Of a DNA stretch of 64,000 nucleotides, positions 51,639 through 59,831 are shown piece by piece (position 1 is the stretch's first letter; every line of letters begins with the position of its first letter). The stretch covers positions 124,001-188,000 of the forward strand of contig NZ_QFZK01000006.1 in assembly GCF_003415675.1 (NCBI RefSeq), read 5' to 3'. The notes under the pieces were generated by a model. It did no database searches. It was not told the origin of the DNA and saw only the letters and a list, made by a program, of their open reading frames with translations. The DNA is from Rhodoferax lacus (GTDB lineage Bacteria > Pseudomonadota > Gammaproteobacteria > Burkholderiales > Burkholderiaceae_C). A program made the translations under genes and the position numbers.

Positions 51639-52268
51639 ATGAAGAGCCTTGTATTTGCCGTGTGTTGCTGTGCCGTGCTGCTGCTGGGCACGGTGGGACT
51701 TGGCCCTTCGGCCCACGCCGCCCCATTGGCTGAAGCCTCCTTGCCCCGCCGGGACCTGACGGTGGAATTGCGTCAGATTGAAGAGGGGCATGATGCGCCG
51801 GGCAGCTACTCCGCAGGCAGATCCGATGACCACACCTGGGAGCCGCAATCGGTGCAGGTGCGCAATGGCGAAAAAGCGCTGCTGCGCATGAACGACGCAA
51901 TTCCCATGCAGTGGACGCAGTCGGTGAGCACGCAAAGCACCTCAGCCACCGCCAAGCCCCAGGCCAGCGTGAGCAATGCCCTGGTCTGGTTTGATGCCGG
52001 CCAAAGCCTGTCGGTGCAAGCCAAATGGCCCGGTGGCAACAAGCCCGCCGTGTTGGTGATCGAAGTGCAACGCGCCGCAATGGACGCGCAGGTGGGGGCG
52101 GCCTTGCCGGCACAGAAGCGCAACACCGTGTCCACCACAGTTACCGTGCCGCTGGCCGAATGGGTCACGGTGGCGGCTACCGGTCGGGCGGCCAAGGCCG
52201 GTGTGTACAGCAGTGACGCGGGGGTGTTGGGGCGCAGGCTGTTGCAGGTGCGGGTGATGGCGCCTTGA
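51639..52268 (+). CDS. Exported hypothetical protein downstream of the TRAP genes
   Basis: Protein of 209 residues with a clear signal peptide (MKSLVFAVCCCAVLLLGTVGLG, then AHAAPLAEA) and a beta-rich remainder (VQVRNGEKALLRMNDAIPMQWTQ; GQSLSVQAKWPGG). I do not recognise a named domain; the VRNGEKA segment slightly recalls secretin-associated short domains but this is weak. It is on the TRAP strand but the gap and signals do not prove cotranscription. Periplasmic location is the only firm statement. Confidence 0.7.
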   Translation: MKSLVFAVCCCAVLLLGTVGLGPSAHAAPLAEASLPRRDLTVELRQIEEGHDAPGSYSAGRSDDHTWEPQSVQVRNGEKALLRMNDAIPMQWTQSVSTQSTSATAKPQASVSNALVWFDAGQSLSVQAKWPGGNKPAVLVIEVQRAAMDAQVGAALPAQKRNTVSTTVTVPLAEWVTVAATGRAAKAGVYSSDAGVLGRRLLQVRVMAP

Positions 52269-52591
52269 GTTGTTTTGCTTGAGTTTGGTTTTTTCAGTGG
52301 TGTCTTTTTCGCTCGCTGCGCGGGAAGGGGGTATGCCGGGCGCCTCATGGCGGAGTACCGCAAATCGGCGCCCGGCACACCCCCTTCCCGCGCGAACCAT
52401 TCGCAGACGAAACGCTTCAAGACACGGTGGACTGAGCGATCGCGTGGCTGCGCGGCTGTTGGAATTCCCATCAAGCGAAACAACGCCCCAGTGAGCAGGA
52501 GGGGCAAGGGCGGGCGACGATTTGCGGTACTCCGCCATGAGGAGCTCGCCCTTGCCCCTCCTGCGCACCCACACGCAGGCATGAACGGTAT
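52269..52591. repeat. Convergent gap with two long opposed hairpins carrying the same inverted loop core
   Basis: No gene is present. Hairpin 1 has 27-base arms (52318-52344 and 52367-52393, one mismatch) around a 22-base loop. Hairpin 2 has 25-base arms (52491-52515 and 52544-52568; one A-vs-C mismatch and one G-T pair) around a 28-base loop. The arms of the two hairpins are unrelated, yet the core at 52345-52367 is the exact reverse complement of 52518-52540 (23 bases). The core contains a GCGG/CCGC mini-stem. The hairpins flank about 100 bases with no other feature. They probably act as bidirectional terminators and may be members of a dispersed repeat family. Confidence 0.8.
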
Positions 52592-53896
52592 TTAAACCTC
52601 AGCAGTCTTCAAAGCATCCAAGGCCGCAGACAAAGCCTGTACATCGCCCACAGGCTCCAACTGCTCCGCCAGAACAGACAAGGCCGCCACTCCGTCCTTT
52701 TGCAGCAGCCCAATGCTCTTGCCCGCCATCTGCGGCGTCTCCAGCCCCAGACTTTGCAGCAGCACAGTTCCCTTGCTGTCGGCCAGCTTGAAGTAGAACT
52801 TGCCGTCCTTCTCGCGGTACTGCTTGAAGCCCACACCAGAAGTTTTGGCCACTTTGACCTTGGCCTGCACCACACCGGAAGTCAGGCTGCGCAATCCCAC
52901 GGCCTGGCGCAGTTGGGCCATGAACGGTGTTGCAATCGCGCGGGCCTTTTGGGCACCGGCCAGCAGCAGGGCTTCGACTTCCTCAGGGTGCTCCATCAGG
53001 TGCTGGTAGCGCGCCCGCATGGGGGCGATCTCCTGGTCAATGCGCTCCAGCAAAATTTGCTTGGCATCACCCCAGGCAATGCCGCTGGCGTAGGCTTCGC
53101 GCAGCGTGGCCGTCTCGGCTTCCGTGGCAAAGGCCTGGTAAATCTGGAACAGGGCCGAGCCCTCGGTGTCCTTGGGTTCACCGGGTGCGCGCGAGTCGGT
53201 CACGATGCCGGCTATTAACTTCTTGAGCTGCTCGCGGCTGGCAAACAGCGGGATCGTGTTGTCGTAGCTCTTGCTCATCTTGCGACCGTCCAGGCCGGGC
53301 AGGGTGGCTACCGACTCTTCGATGGCAGCTTGCGGCGGCACAAAGTGCGCGCCGTAGCGGTGGTTGAAGCTGTGCGCCATGTCGCGCGCCATCTCGATGT
53401 GCTGGATCTGGTCGCGCCCCACCGGCACCTGGTGGGCGTTGAACATCAGGATGTCGGCGCCCATCAGCACCGGGTACATGAAGAGGCCGGCCGTCACATC
53501 GCTGTCGGCGTCCACGCCGGCAGCGGTGTTCTTGTCCACCGAGGCCTTGTAGGCATGCGCCCGATTGAGCACGCCCTTGCCCGTCACGCAGGTCAGAAAC
53601 CAGGTCAGCTCCGGGATCTCGGGCACATCGGACTGGCGGTAGAACACCACGCGCTGCGGGTCCAGCCCGGCGGCCAGCCAGCTGGCGGCGATCTCCAGGG
53701 TGGAGCGCTGGATTCGATCGGGCTGGTCGATCTTGATCAGCGCGTGGTAGTCGGCCAGAAAGTAAAAGCTCTCCACGCCGGGCGTCAGGCTTGCGCGCAC
53801 CGAAGGGCGGATCGAACCCACATAGTTGCCCAGGTGCGGCGTGCCGCTGGTGGTGATGCCGGTGAGGAAACGAACGGGGGCAGAAGAAGATGGCAT
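52592..53896 (-). CDS. trpS: Tryptophanyl-tRNA synthetase
   Basis: Protein of 434 residues with class I synthetase signatures: the HIGH-type segment TSGTPHLGNYVGSIRP, the ADILMFNAHQVPVGRDQIQHIEMARD stretch of bacterial TrpRS and the KMSKS motif GRKMSKSYDNTIPLF. About 90 residues beyond the usual bacterial C-terminus (SGVGFKQYREKDGKFYFKLADSKG) form an extension common in Burkholderiales TrpRS. MPSSSAPVRF at 53896 is the start; a longer open frame upstream is not coding. Confidence 0.95.
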   Translation of the reverse strand: MPSSSAPVRFLTGITTSGTPHLGNYVGSIRPSVRASLTPGVESFYFLADYHALIKIDQPDRIQRSTLEIAASWLAAGLDPQRVVFYRQSDVPEIPELTWFLTCVTGKGVLNRAHAYKASVDKNTAAGVDADSDVTAGLFMYPVLMGADILMFNAHQVPVGRDQIQHIEMARDMAHSFNHRYGAHFVPPQAAIEESVATLPGLDGRKMSKSYDNTIPLFASREQLKKLIAGIVTDSRAPGEPKDTEGSALFQIYQAFATEAETATLREAYASGIAWGDAKQILLERIDQEIAPMRARYQHLMEHPEEVEALLLAGAQKARAIATPFMAQLRQAVGLRSLTSGVVQAKVKVAKTSGVGFKQYREKDGKFYFKLADSKGTVLLQSLGLETPQMAGKSIGLLQKDGVAALSVLAEQLEPVGDVQALSAALDALKTAEV

Positions 53897-53949
53897 GCAG
53901 TGCAACACAACAATAAATGAAAGAAGGAGGCGCCTGGCTTGTGCGGGCC

Positions 53950-54618
53950 TTAGCGGACCAGCGCAGCCAGAGGCGACAGCAGCAGATCCACCAGGCCAAA
54001 GGTCAAGGCCATCACCGGTTGCATCCACAGGCTGCTGACAATGCCGCTGACCACCAGGGCCATGACGATGAAGAAGCCGTAGGGCTCCACACGAGAAAAC
54101 GCCATGGCCTGCTTGTAAGGCAGCAGGCCGACCACGATGCGCCCGCCATCCAGCGGCGGTAGCGGGAACAGGTTGAAGGCAAACATCACGATGTTCACCA
54201 GCACGCCGCCTTGGCACATCTTCATGAAGAACACCTCGGTAATGCCCGCACCATGCAGCACGTACAGCAGGATTCCCCAGACCAGGGCCTGCGCGAGGTT
54301 GGCCGCAGGGCCTGCCAGCGCCACCCAGACCATGTCGCGCTTGGGGTTGCGCAGGTTGCCAAAGCGCACCGGAACCGGTTTGGCGTAGCCGAACAGAAAG
54401 GCGCCCGAGGTGGCAAAGTACAGCAGCAGGGGCATCAGGATGGTGCCCACGGGGTCGATGTGGACGATGGGGTTGAGCGTAACGCGCCCCAGCTGCCAGG
54501 CCGTGTTGTCGCCAAAGTGGCGCGCCGCGTAACCGTGTGCCGCCTCGTGCACCGTGATGGCAAACAGCACGGGCAGGGCGTAGATGGCAACGGTTTGAAT
54601 CAGTTGAGCAATGTCCAT
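53950..54618 (-). CDS. Site-2-protease-like membrane metalloprotease (M50 family)
   Basis: Protein of 222 residues with about five spans. The zinc motif HEAAH (FAITVHEAAHGYAA) and the third-ligand motif NLFPLPPLDGGR are both intact, so it should be active. The small single-domain form without PDZ belongs to the group often found beside trpS in betaproteobacteria. It cleaves substrates within the membrane; the substrate is unknown. The gap to trpS is 53 bases. Confidence 0.9.
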   Translation of the reverse strand: MDIAQLIQTVAIYALPVLFAITVHEAAHGYAARHFGDNTAWQLGRVTLNPIVHIDPVGTILMPLLLYFATSGAFLFGYAKPVPVRFGNLRNPKRDMVWVALAGPAANLAQALVWGILLYVLHGAGITEVFFMKMCQGGVLVNIVMFAFNLFPLPPLDGGRIVVGLLPYKQAMAFSRVEPYGFFIVMALVVSGIVSSLWMQPVMALTFGLVDLLLSPLAALVR

Positions 54619-54661
54619 CCCGGCATTGTCTCAGAGAGCGGCTTGCGCCGCCCTCGGTTCA

Positions 54662-57286
54662 TCACTTCAAAGCGATGGTGACAGGCACAGTGGCCGTAGC
54701 TGTCAGTCCGGCGTTGTCAGTCACCACCACCTTCAGGGTGTAGCGGCCAGCCACCGGGGCGGGCCAGCGTGCAGTGATGGTCGTGCCACTGACCGAAAAG
54801 CCCATGCCCAAGGGCACACCCGAGATGGAGATGGACAGGTAGGTGGCCGTGGGGTCGGAAATGGCGATGGTGCCGCTCATGGCTTTTCCAACCACACCGG
54901 TCATGGCGGGTGCAGTGATCACCGGGCCGGCCGTGGCAATCTTGACGGTATACACACCCTGGCCGGTGAGGCCGGTCTTGCTGTCCTTGGCAATGACCGT
55001 CACGGTGTAGCTGCCCAGAACCGGGCTGGCCCAGGTCACCAGACCGGCGGTGCTGATGGCCATGCCAGCTGGTGCGCCGCTCAGGCTGTAGGTCACCGGG
55101 TTGGGTGCGGTTGCCGTTGCGCTGAAGGACAGGGCCACACCGGGCTTGCCCTGCACCGTGGCACTGCTGAGCGAGGGCGGCAGGGGCGCAGAGATGGCGA
55201 TGGTGATCACGCCCTGACCGGTGAGCGCGGTCTTGCTGTCCTTGGCCAGCACGGTGACTTTGTAGCTGCCTGCTATCGGGCTGGCCCAGGCCAGGACGCC
55301 GGTGCTGCTGATGGCCATGCCTGCTGGTGCGCCGCTCAGGCTGTAGGTCACCGGGTTGGCGGCCTTCACTGCGGTGGCGTAGCTCAGCGCGGTTCCAGCG
55401 GTGCCGGTAATGGAAGCAGCGGTGACGACCGGTGCGGCTTGCTGGGCAATGGTGACGGTGTAGACGCCTTGACCACTCAGCGCGGTCTTGCTGTCCTTGG
55501 CGGTCACGGTAACTGCGTAGCTGCCAATCACAGGTGTGGTCCAGGTCACCACGCCGGTGCTGCTGATGGCCATGCCTGCAGGTGCGCCGCCCAGGCTGTA
55601 GGTCACCGGGTTGGCTGCGGTCACCGAAGCAGTAAACGACAGGGGCGTACCGACCACGCCGCTGATGGCAGCGGGTGTCACCACCGGAGCGGTGGCGGCG
55701 GTGGTTCCGGTGAGCGCGCTCAACAGTCCGGTGACGTTGGGCGTGCCCAGGCCGGTCAGCGGGTCATAGCCCACCTTGGCCGTGCACAGGGCGCAGGTGC
55801 CGTCGCTGCCTGCGGTGATGTCGGCAAACGCGCTGTAGTAGGTGCCGGGCACGGTGGAAATCTGTCCATACAGCACGGCGTGGGGCGCGCCAAGGGCCGG
55901 CTTGCCGTTGAGTGCCCGTGCAGCATTGGCCACCGCGATCAGGCCGGCCCACTGCGGCGTGGACAGGCTGGTGCCGCCCACGCTGAGCCAGCTCATGGCG
56001 GTGGTACCAGGGGTCAGCACGGCAACATACTGGCCGGATGCGGGGTCGGCGTTGAAGGCTACGTCGGCCACGGCGCGGCGTGCCAGCGTGCCCATGCCGG
56101 GGACGGCGCTGGTCTGGTAGCTGGGCTTGGCGGTATAGGCGCTGACGCCACCCCCTGTGCCCGACCAGCCCACTTCGCTGCGTGCGCCAGTACCCGTGTA
56201 GGTGAGGGTTGTTCCACCCACAGCCACCACGTTGGGCGACACCGAGGGCCAGGACACGGCGGCACCGGAGTCGCCGGTGGCAGCCAGGTAGGTCATGCCG
56301 GGTGCGGTGAATACGGAATCGACCGATGCCGTCCAGCTGCCTTCCAGCGCGCCAAAGCTCATGGACACAATGCCGGGGCCCATGGTGTTGGCCAGCTTGA
56401 CGGCGCCCAGCAGGCTGTTGAGGGAAGCATCGGCCGCCTCAATCAGGACAATGCGTGCCAGCGGTGCCGTGGCATGCGCCCACTGCACGTCCAGCGTGAT
56501 CTCGGTAGCCCAGCCGGAGTCATAGGCCGGCGCGGTGGACGTCATCCCGCCTGCTGCCGTGTTGTAGACCACGGAGAAGTCACAGCCTGTGAGGGGTGCC
56601 GCTGGCAGGGGCAGCGTGGCGGTGATGGCAATGGCCCTGGTGGTGCAAGTGGGCAGACCGAATTTCTGGTTGAACGCGGCCAGCTCGGCCACCACATTGG
56701 GGTCATGCTGCGCATCCACGATGTAGATGGTTTGGCCAGCGCCCAGCTGGGCGGCCTGCGCCGTGGTCAGTGCGGTGCCAGTTGCAGGCAGGGCGGGCAG
56801 GCCATAGGCTGCGCGGATCTGTGCGGGTGAATACGTGCTCACCACACTGCTGGCGGCCATGGGCGTTACCGTACCGTCTGGGACCATGCCGGGGTTGTGC
56901 CGGGCGCGCATTCTGCGGGGCTCGCGCATGTCCTGAACCGTGAGCTGGCGGGTGGACAGGTCTGACAGATCGGCGGCCATGTGCTGGCTGTGCGGGCTGC
57001 GGCGCGCCGACGCGTCTGGATTGACGGCATCCGCATTGTCTGGCTCCTGCAGCAGGCCGGGTGCCGAGTGGAAGAAGGGCTGGGCAATTTCCAGTGCAGC
57101 CGCTTCCGGCAGCACGGCCATGTTCATCGACAGGGTGGTGGTGCCAGTGGCTACTTGCTGGGTGGGGATGCTGCTTGCGGTGCCATCGGTCCCACCGCCA
57201 CAGGCGGCCAACAGCAGGGAGGCTCCGGCGGCAAGAACCCAGCTGCGTGGGTGCGCGTGGCGGCAAAGAAGGGAATGTATTTTCAT
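54662..57286 (-). CDS. Secreted lipoprotein S53 (sedolisin) protease with four Ig-like repeats
   Basis: Protein of 874 residues. A lipoprotein signal ends LAAC (C29). A propeptide-like region runs to about residue 145. The catalytic domain (about 150-540) has the S53 set: E262 and D266 (GWATEITLDVQWA), oxyanion D339 (AATGDSG) and nucleophile S440 (GGTSLSTP). Residues 545-874 are four near-identical Ig-like repeats of about 85 residues (NPVTYSLSGAPAGMAI, then AKDSKT and GQGVYT), of the He_PIG type, probably for surface or substrate binding. Sedolisins work at acid pH. GGAG at 57295-57298 precedes ATG 57286. A c-di-GMP riboswitch lies in its leader. Confidence 0.9.
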   Translation of the reverse strand: MKIHSLLCRHAHPRSWVLAAGASLLLAACGGGTDGTASSIPTQQVATGTTTLSMNMAVLPEAAALEIAQPFFHSAPGLLQEPDNADAVNPDASARRSPHSQHMAADLSDLSTRQLTVQDMREPRRMRARHNPGMVPDGTVTPMAASSVVSTYSPAQIRAAYGLPALPATGTALTTAQAAQLGAGQTIYIVDAQHDPNVVAELAAFNQKFGLPTCTTRAIAITATLPLPAAPLTGCDFSVVYNTAAGGMTSTAPAYDSGWATEITLDVQWAHATAPLARIVLIEAADASLNSLLGAVKLANTMGPGIVSMSFGALEGSWTASVDSVFTAPGMTYLAATGDSGAAVSWPSVSPNVVAVGGTTLTYTGTGARSEVGWSGTGGGVSAYTAKPSYQTSAVPGMGTLARRAVADVAFNADPASGQYVAVLTPGTTAMSWLSVGGTSLSTPQWAGLIAVANAARALNGKPALGAPHAVLYGQISTVPGTYYSAFADITAGSDGTCALCTAKVGYDPLTGLGTPNVTGLLSALTGTTAATAPVVTPAAISGVVGTPLSFTASVTAANPVTYSLGGAPAGMAISSTGVVTWTTPVIGSYAVTVTAKDSKTALSGQGVYTVTIAQQAAPVVTAASITGTAGTALSYATAVKAANPVTYSLSGAPAGMAISSTGVLAWASPIAGSYKVTVLAKDSKTALTGQGVITIAISAPLPPSLSSATVQGKPGVALSFSATATAPNPVTYSLSGAPAGMAISTAGLVTWASPVLGSYTVTVIAKDSKTGLTGQGVYTVKIATAGPVITAPAMTGVVGKAMSGTIAISDPTATYLSISISGVPLGMGFSVSGTTITARWPAPVAGRYTLKVVVTDNAGLTATATVPVTIALK

Positions 57287-57324
57287 GGCAAACGCTCCAA
57301 AAAATGGGCGAGGGCCACGCAGAA

Positions 57325-57424
57325 CAATGTGTGAAGCACATTGGCAACCCCGCTGCCGTTGCGCTTGCGCGCTTTAGGCCGGAGGCTTTGCGTCCCAGTC
57401 TTTCGACTGGTTTGCCCTCAACAA
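57325..57424 (-). promoter_or_regulatory. Cyclic-di-GMP-I (GEMM) riboswitch with candidate expression hairpin
   Basis: Read on the minus strand, 57424-57341 reproduces the GEMM-I core: GGGCAAACC (57417-57409), a stem CCAGTC-GAAA-GACTGG with GNRA loop (57410-57395), then GACGCAAAGCCTCCGGCCTAAA (57394-57373; shown here as two pieces, GACGCAAAGCCTCC and GGCCTAAA), a second stem, and AGCGGGGTTGCC (near 57355-57343). This matches the Vibrio Vc2 aptamer core as I recall it. Downstream, CAATGTG/CACATTG (57343-57325) overlaps the aptamer end and could be the switching hairpin. A U6 run lies at 57304-57299, just before the ribosome binding site of the S53 protease. The remaining leader to 57527 holds its promoter; none was clearly assigned. 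Confidence 0.92.
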
Positions 57425-57527
57425 CTGCGGATTGCAGAAGTTGAACGGAAGTATAGGTATCTTTTTTATCAATTGCAAGCAAATGTTTCGTGTCGGCATT
57501 GGTTGCTGCCGGATGTCACAAAAGTGC

Positions 57528-59111
57528 CTATTCCAGAGTGAGGCAGAAGCGCTGTGCCAATGCATCACGCGCCTCTGCCACGGCTTCGGGCCAGCTGTCG
57601 TAATGTTTTTGCCTGAACACTCTGGCGCTGGGGTACCAGGGGCTGTCCTGGCGGCCCAGCAGCCAGCGGTAGTCGGGCACGGCGTGCACCAGCACCCAGA
57701 CCGGTTTGCCCAGCGCCGCCGCCAGATGGGCTATGGATGTGTCCACCGTGACCACCAGGTCCAGGTTGGCAATCAGCGCTGCGGTCTGCGAAAAGTCCGT
57801 TAGCGAAGCCCCATGCCGGTGCAGCTGCGGCAGGGCTGCCAGTGCCTCCTCGTCTTGGGCCCGGCTCTCCTGTTGCAGGCTGTGAAAGTCCAGAGGCAGC
57901 TCCAGTAGCGGTTGCAGGGCAACGAGTGCGATGCTGCGCCGGTGGTCATGCAGGTGCTTGGGGTTGCCAAACCAGACCAGGCCTAGGCGGGGCCGTTGGC
58001 GCGGGCCCAGCGTGTGGGCCCAGGCCGCTTGCAGCGCGCCATCGGCAAAGTAGTAGGGGCAGGGGGCTGGCACCGTGTCCAGCGTAGTGGAGAAGGCATA
58101 GGGCAAGCTCATCACCGGGCAGTGGAAATCAAAGTCCGGGTGCTCGGCGTTGCCGATGATGGTCTTGATGGCAGGATGCATGCTTTGCAGCAGCGGGTGC
58201 AGGGTGCGTGGCGCGCCGAACACCACGCTGCCGCCCCGTGCAATCACATCGAGCGCGTAGCGCGAGAACTGGATCACATCGCCAAAGCCCTGCTCGCAGT
58301 GGATGAGCAGCGTCTTGCCTGCGATGTCTTCGCGCCCGGTCCACTGCGGCACGTCGAAGCTGCGCTGGGTCTCGCCGCCATCGCGCTTCCAGCGCCGTTC
58401 GTAGTGCAGCCAGCCGTTTGCATAGTCGCCGTGCAATAGTGCCGCCAGGGCCTTGGCCCAATGGAAGTTGGCGTTGTCGGGTTGCAACTGCAGCGCCAGG
58501 TCAAAGCTGGCGATGGCCTCTGGCAGGCGCAGAGCCTGCTGCAGGGAGTTTCCCCGGTTGAAGGCCGCCGCCACAAAGCCGGGGTTCAGGTCCAGGGCTT
58601 GCTGGTAGGCCTGTGCGGCTGCGTCAAAGCGCTTCAGGGAATGCAGCACGCGGCCCCTGTTGTAGTGCAGGTTGGCGTTATCCGGGGCGCGCTCGGCACA
58701 GCGTTGCTGCAGTGCCAGTGCCTCTTCATATTCGCCCAGATGGTCCAGGGATACGGCCAGCTTGTGCAGTGCGTCCAGGGAGTCGGGTTGCATTGCCAGC
58801 GCAGTTGTCAGGCTGGCTTTGGCCAGCGCATATTCGCCCAGCTGCAGGCGGATATCAGCCAGCTGCATGGCGGTGCCGAAATCTGGCTGCAGCGATAGCG
58901 ACAGGTCCAGCAGGCGTGCGGCCATGGCAGGTTGCCCTGCGTCTATTTCCAGCAGGCCCAGCAGCTTGGCCACATGGGGGTTCTGTGGTTGTGCCACCAG
59001 CAGTTCGAGGTAGGCCGCGCGCGCCGCCTCCCACTGGCCTTGGGCGTGCAGGTCCGCCGCATGCTTGATCTTCTGCAACCAGTCTGCGCTGGGTAGTGTC
59101 AGGTTCTTCAT
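57528..59111 (-). CDS. TPR-containing glycosyltransferase family 9-like protein
   Basis: Protein of 527 residues. Residues about 15-250 are six or seven tetratricopeptide repeats (YNRGRVLHSLKRFDAAAQAYQQAL; FNRGNSLQQALRLPEAIASFDLAL). Residues 270-520 resemble the heptosyltransferase fold (TLLIHCEQGFGDVIQFSRYA; LDLVVTVDTSIAHLAAALGKPVWVL). Such proteins are often associated with protein or envelope glycosylation. MKNLTLPSAD at 59111 is preferred over an ATG at 59156. No other glycan genes are nearby. Confidence 0.85.
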   Translation of the reverse strand: MKNLTLPSADWLQKIKHAADLHAQGQWEAARAAYLELLVAQPQNPHVAKLLGLLEIDAGQPAMAARLLDLSLSLQPDFGTAMQLADIRLQLGEYALAKASLTTALAMQPDSLDALHKLAVSLDHLGEYEEALALQQRCAERAPDNANLHYNRGRVLHSLKRFDAAAQAYQQALDLNPGFVAAAFNRGNSLQQALRLPEAIASFDLALQLQPDNANFHWAKALAALLHGDYANGWLHYERRWKRDGGETQRSFDVPQWTGREDIAGKTLLIHCEQGFGDVIQFSRYALDVIARGGSVVFGAPRTLHPLLQSMHPAIKTIIGNAEHPDFDFHCPVMSLPYAFSTTLDTVPAPCPYYFADGALQAAWAHTLGPRQRPRLGLVWFGNPKHLHDHRRSIALVALQPLLELPLDFHSLQQESRAQDEEALAALPQLHRHGASLTDFSQTAALIANLDLVVTVDTSIAHLAAALGKPVWVLVHAVPDYRWLLGRQDSPWYPSARVFRQKHYDSWPEAVAEARDALAQRFCLTLE

Positions 59112-59189
59112 GGCGAAGAATCTTAAGTCAGGCCCGGCGATTGGGCCACCCGTCACATCAACGCGGGCAGCTGCCCGGGCGGCAGCGGC

Positions 59190-59813
59190 TTAAAGCCCCA
59201 GCAGTGCTGCGTCGCCGCGTCCCTGGCGGATGATCTCCGGCGTCTCGCCGCTCAGGTCCACCACCGTGGTGGGCTCCTGTGGGCAGGCGCCGGCGTCCAC
59301 CACCCCGGCAATGACCTTCTCGAAGCGTTCGCGGATGTCCTCGGCATCATTGAGGGGATGGGTGTCACCCGGCGGTATCAGCGTGGTGGCCAGCAGCGCC
59401 GAGCCATGCAGGGTGAGCAACTCCTGCAGCACCTTGTGGTCGGGCACGCGCAGGCCTATGGTCTTGCGCGAGGGGTGGCTCACGCGCCGGGGTACTTCCT
59501 TGCTGGCTTCCAGGATGAAGGTGAAGGGCCCGGGTGTGGCGTTCTTGAGCAGACGGAACTGGCGGTTGTCCACCTTGGCATAGCTGGAGAGCTCGCTCAG
59601 GTCGCGGCACAGCAGGGTGAGCTGGTGTTTGTCGTCCACGCCGCGCACGCGGCGCAGGCTGTCGACCGCGTTCTTGTCATCCAGGTGGCAGACAAAGGCG
59701 TAGCTGGAGTCGGTGGGCACAGCCAGGATGCCGCCTTTTTCCAGCAGGGCTACGGCTTGTTTGAGGAGGCGGGTTTGGGGGTTTTCGGGGTGAACTTCGA
59801 AGTACTGTGCCAT
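59190..59813 (-). CDS. Sua5/YciO/YrdC family protein, YciO-like
   Basis: Protein of 207 residues with the YrdC fold: GGILAVPTDSSYAFVCHLDDK, KHQLTLLCRDLSELSSYAKVDN, ATPGPFTFILEASKEVPRR and IGLRVPDHKVLQELL. The form of these segments and the lack of a C-terminal Sua5 domain place it with YciO rather than the threonylcarbamoyl-AMP synthase TsaC. Double-stranded RNA or nucleotide binding is likely. It sits next to the PHP gene, a linkage seen in E. coli (yciV-yciO). Confidence 0.9.
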   Translation of the reverse strand: MAQYFEVHPENPQTRLLKQAVALLEKGGILAVPTDSSYAFVCHLDDKNAVDSLRRVRGVDDKHQLTLLCRDLSELSSYAKVDNRQFRLLKNATPGPFTFILEASKEVPRRVSHPSRKTIGLRVPDHKVLQELLTLHGSALLATTLIPPGDTHPLNDAEDIRERFEKVIAGVVDAGACPQEPTTVVDLSGETPEIIRQGRGDAALLGL

Positions 59814-59831
59814 CGTGCGGTCTTGCTTTTC

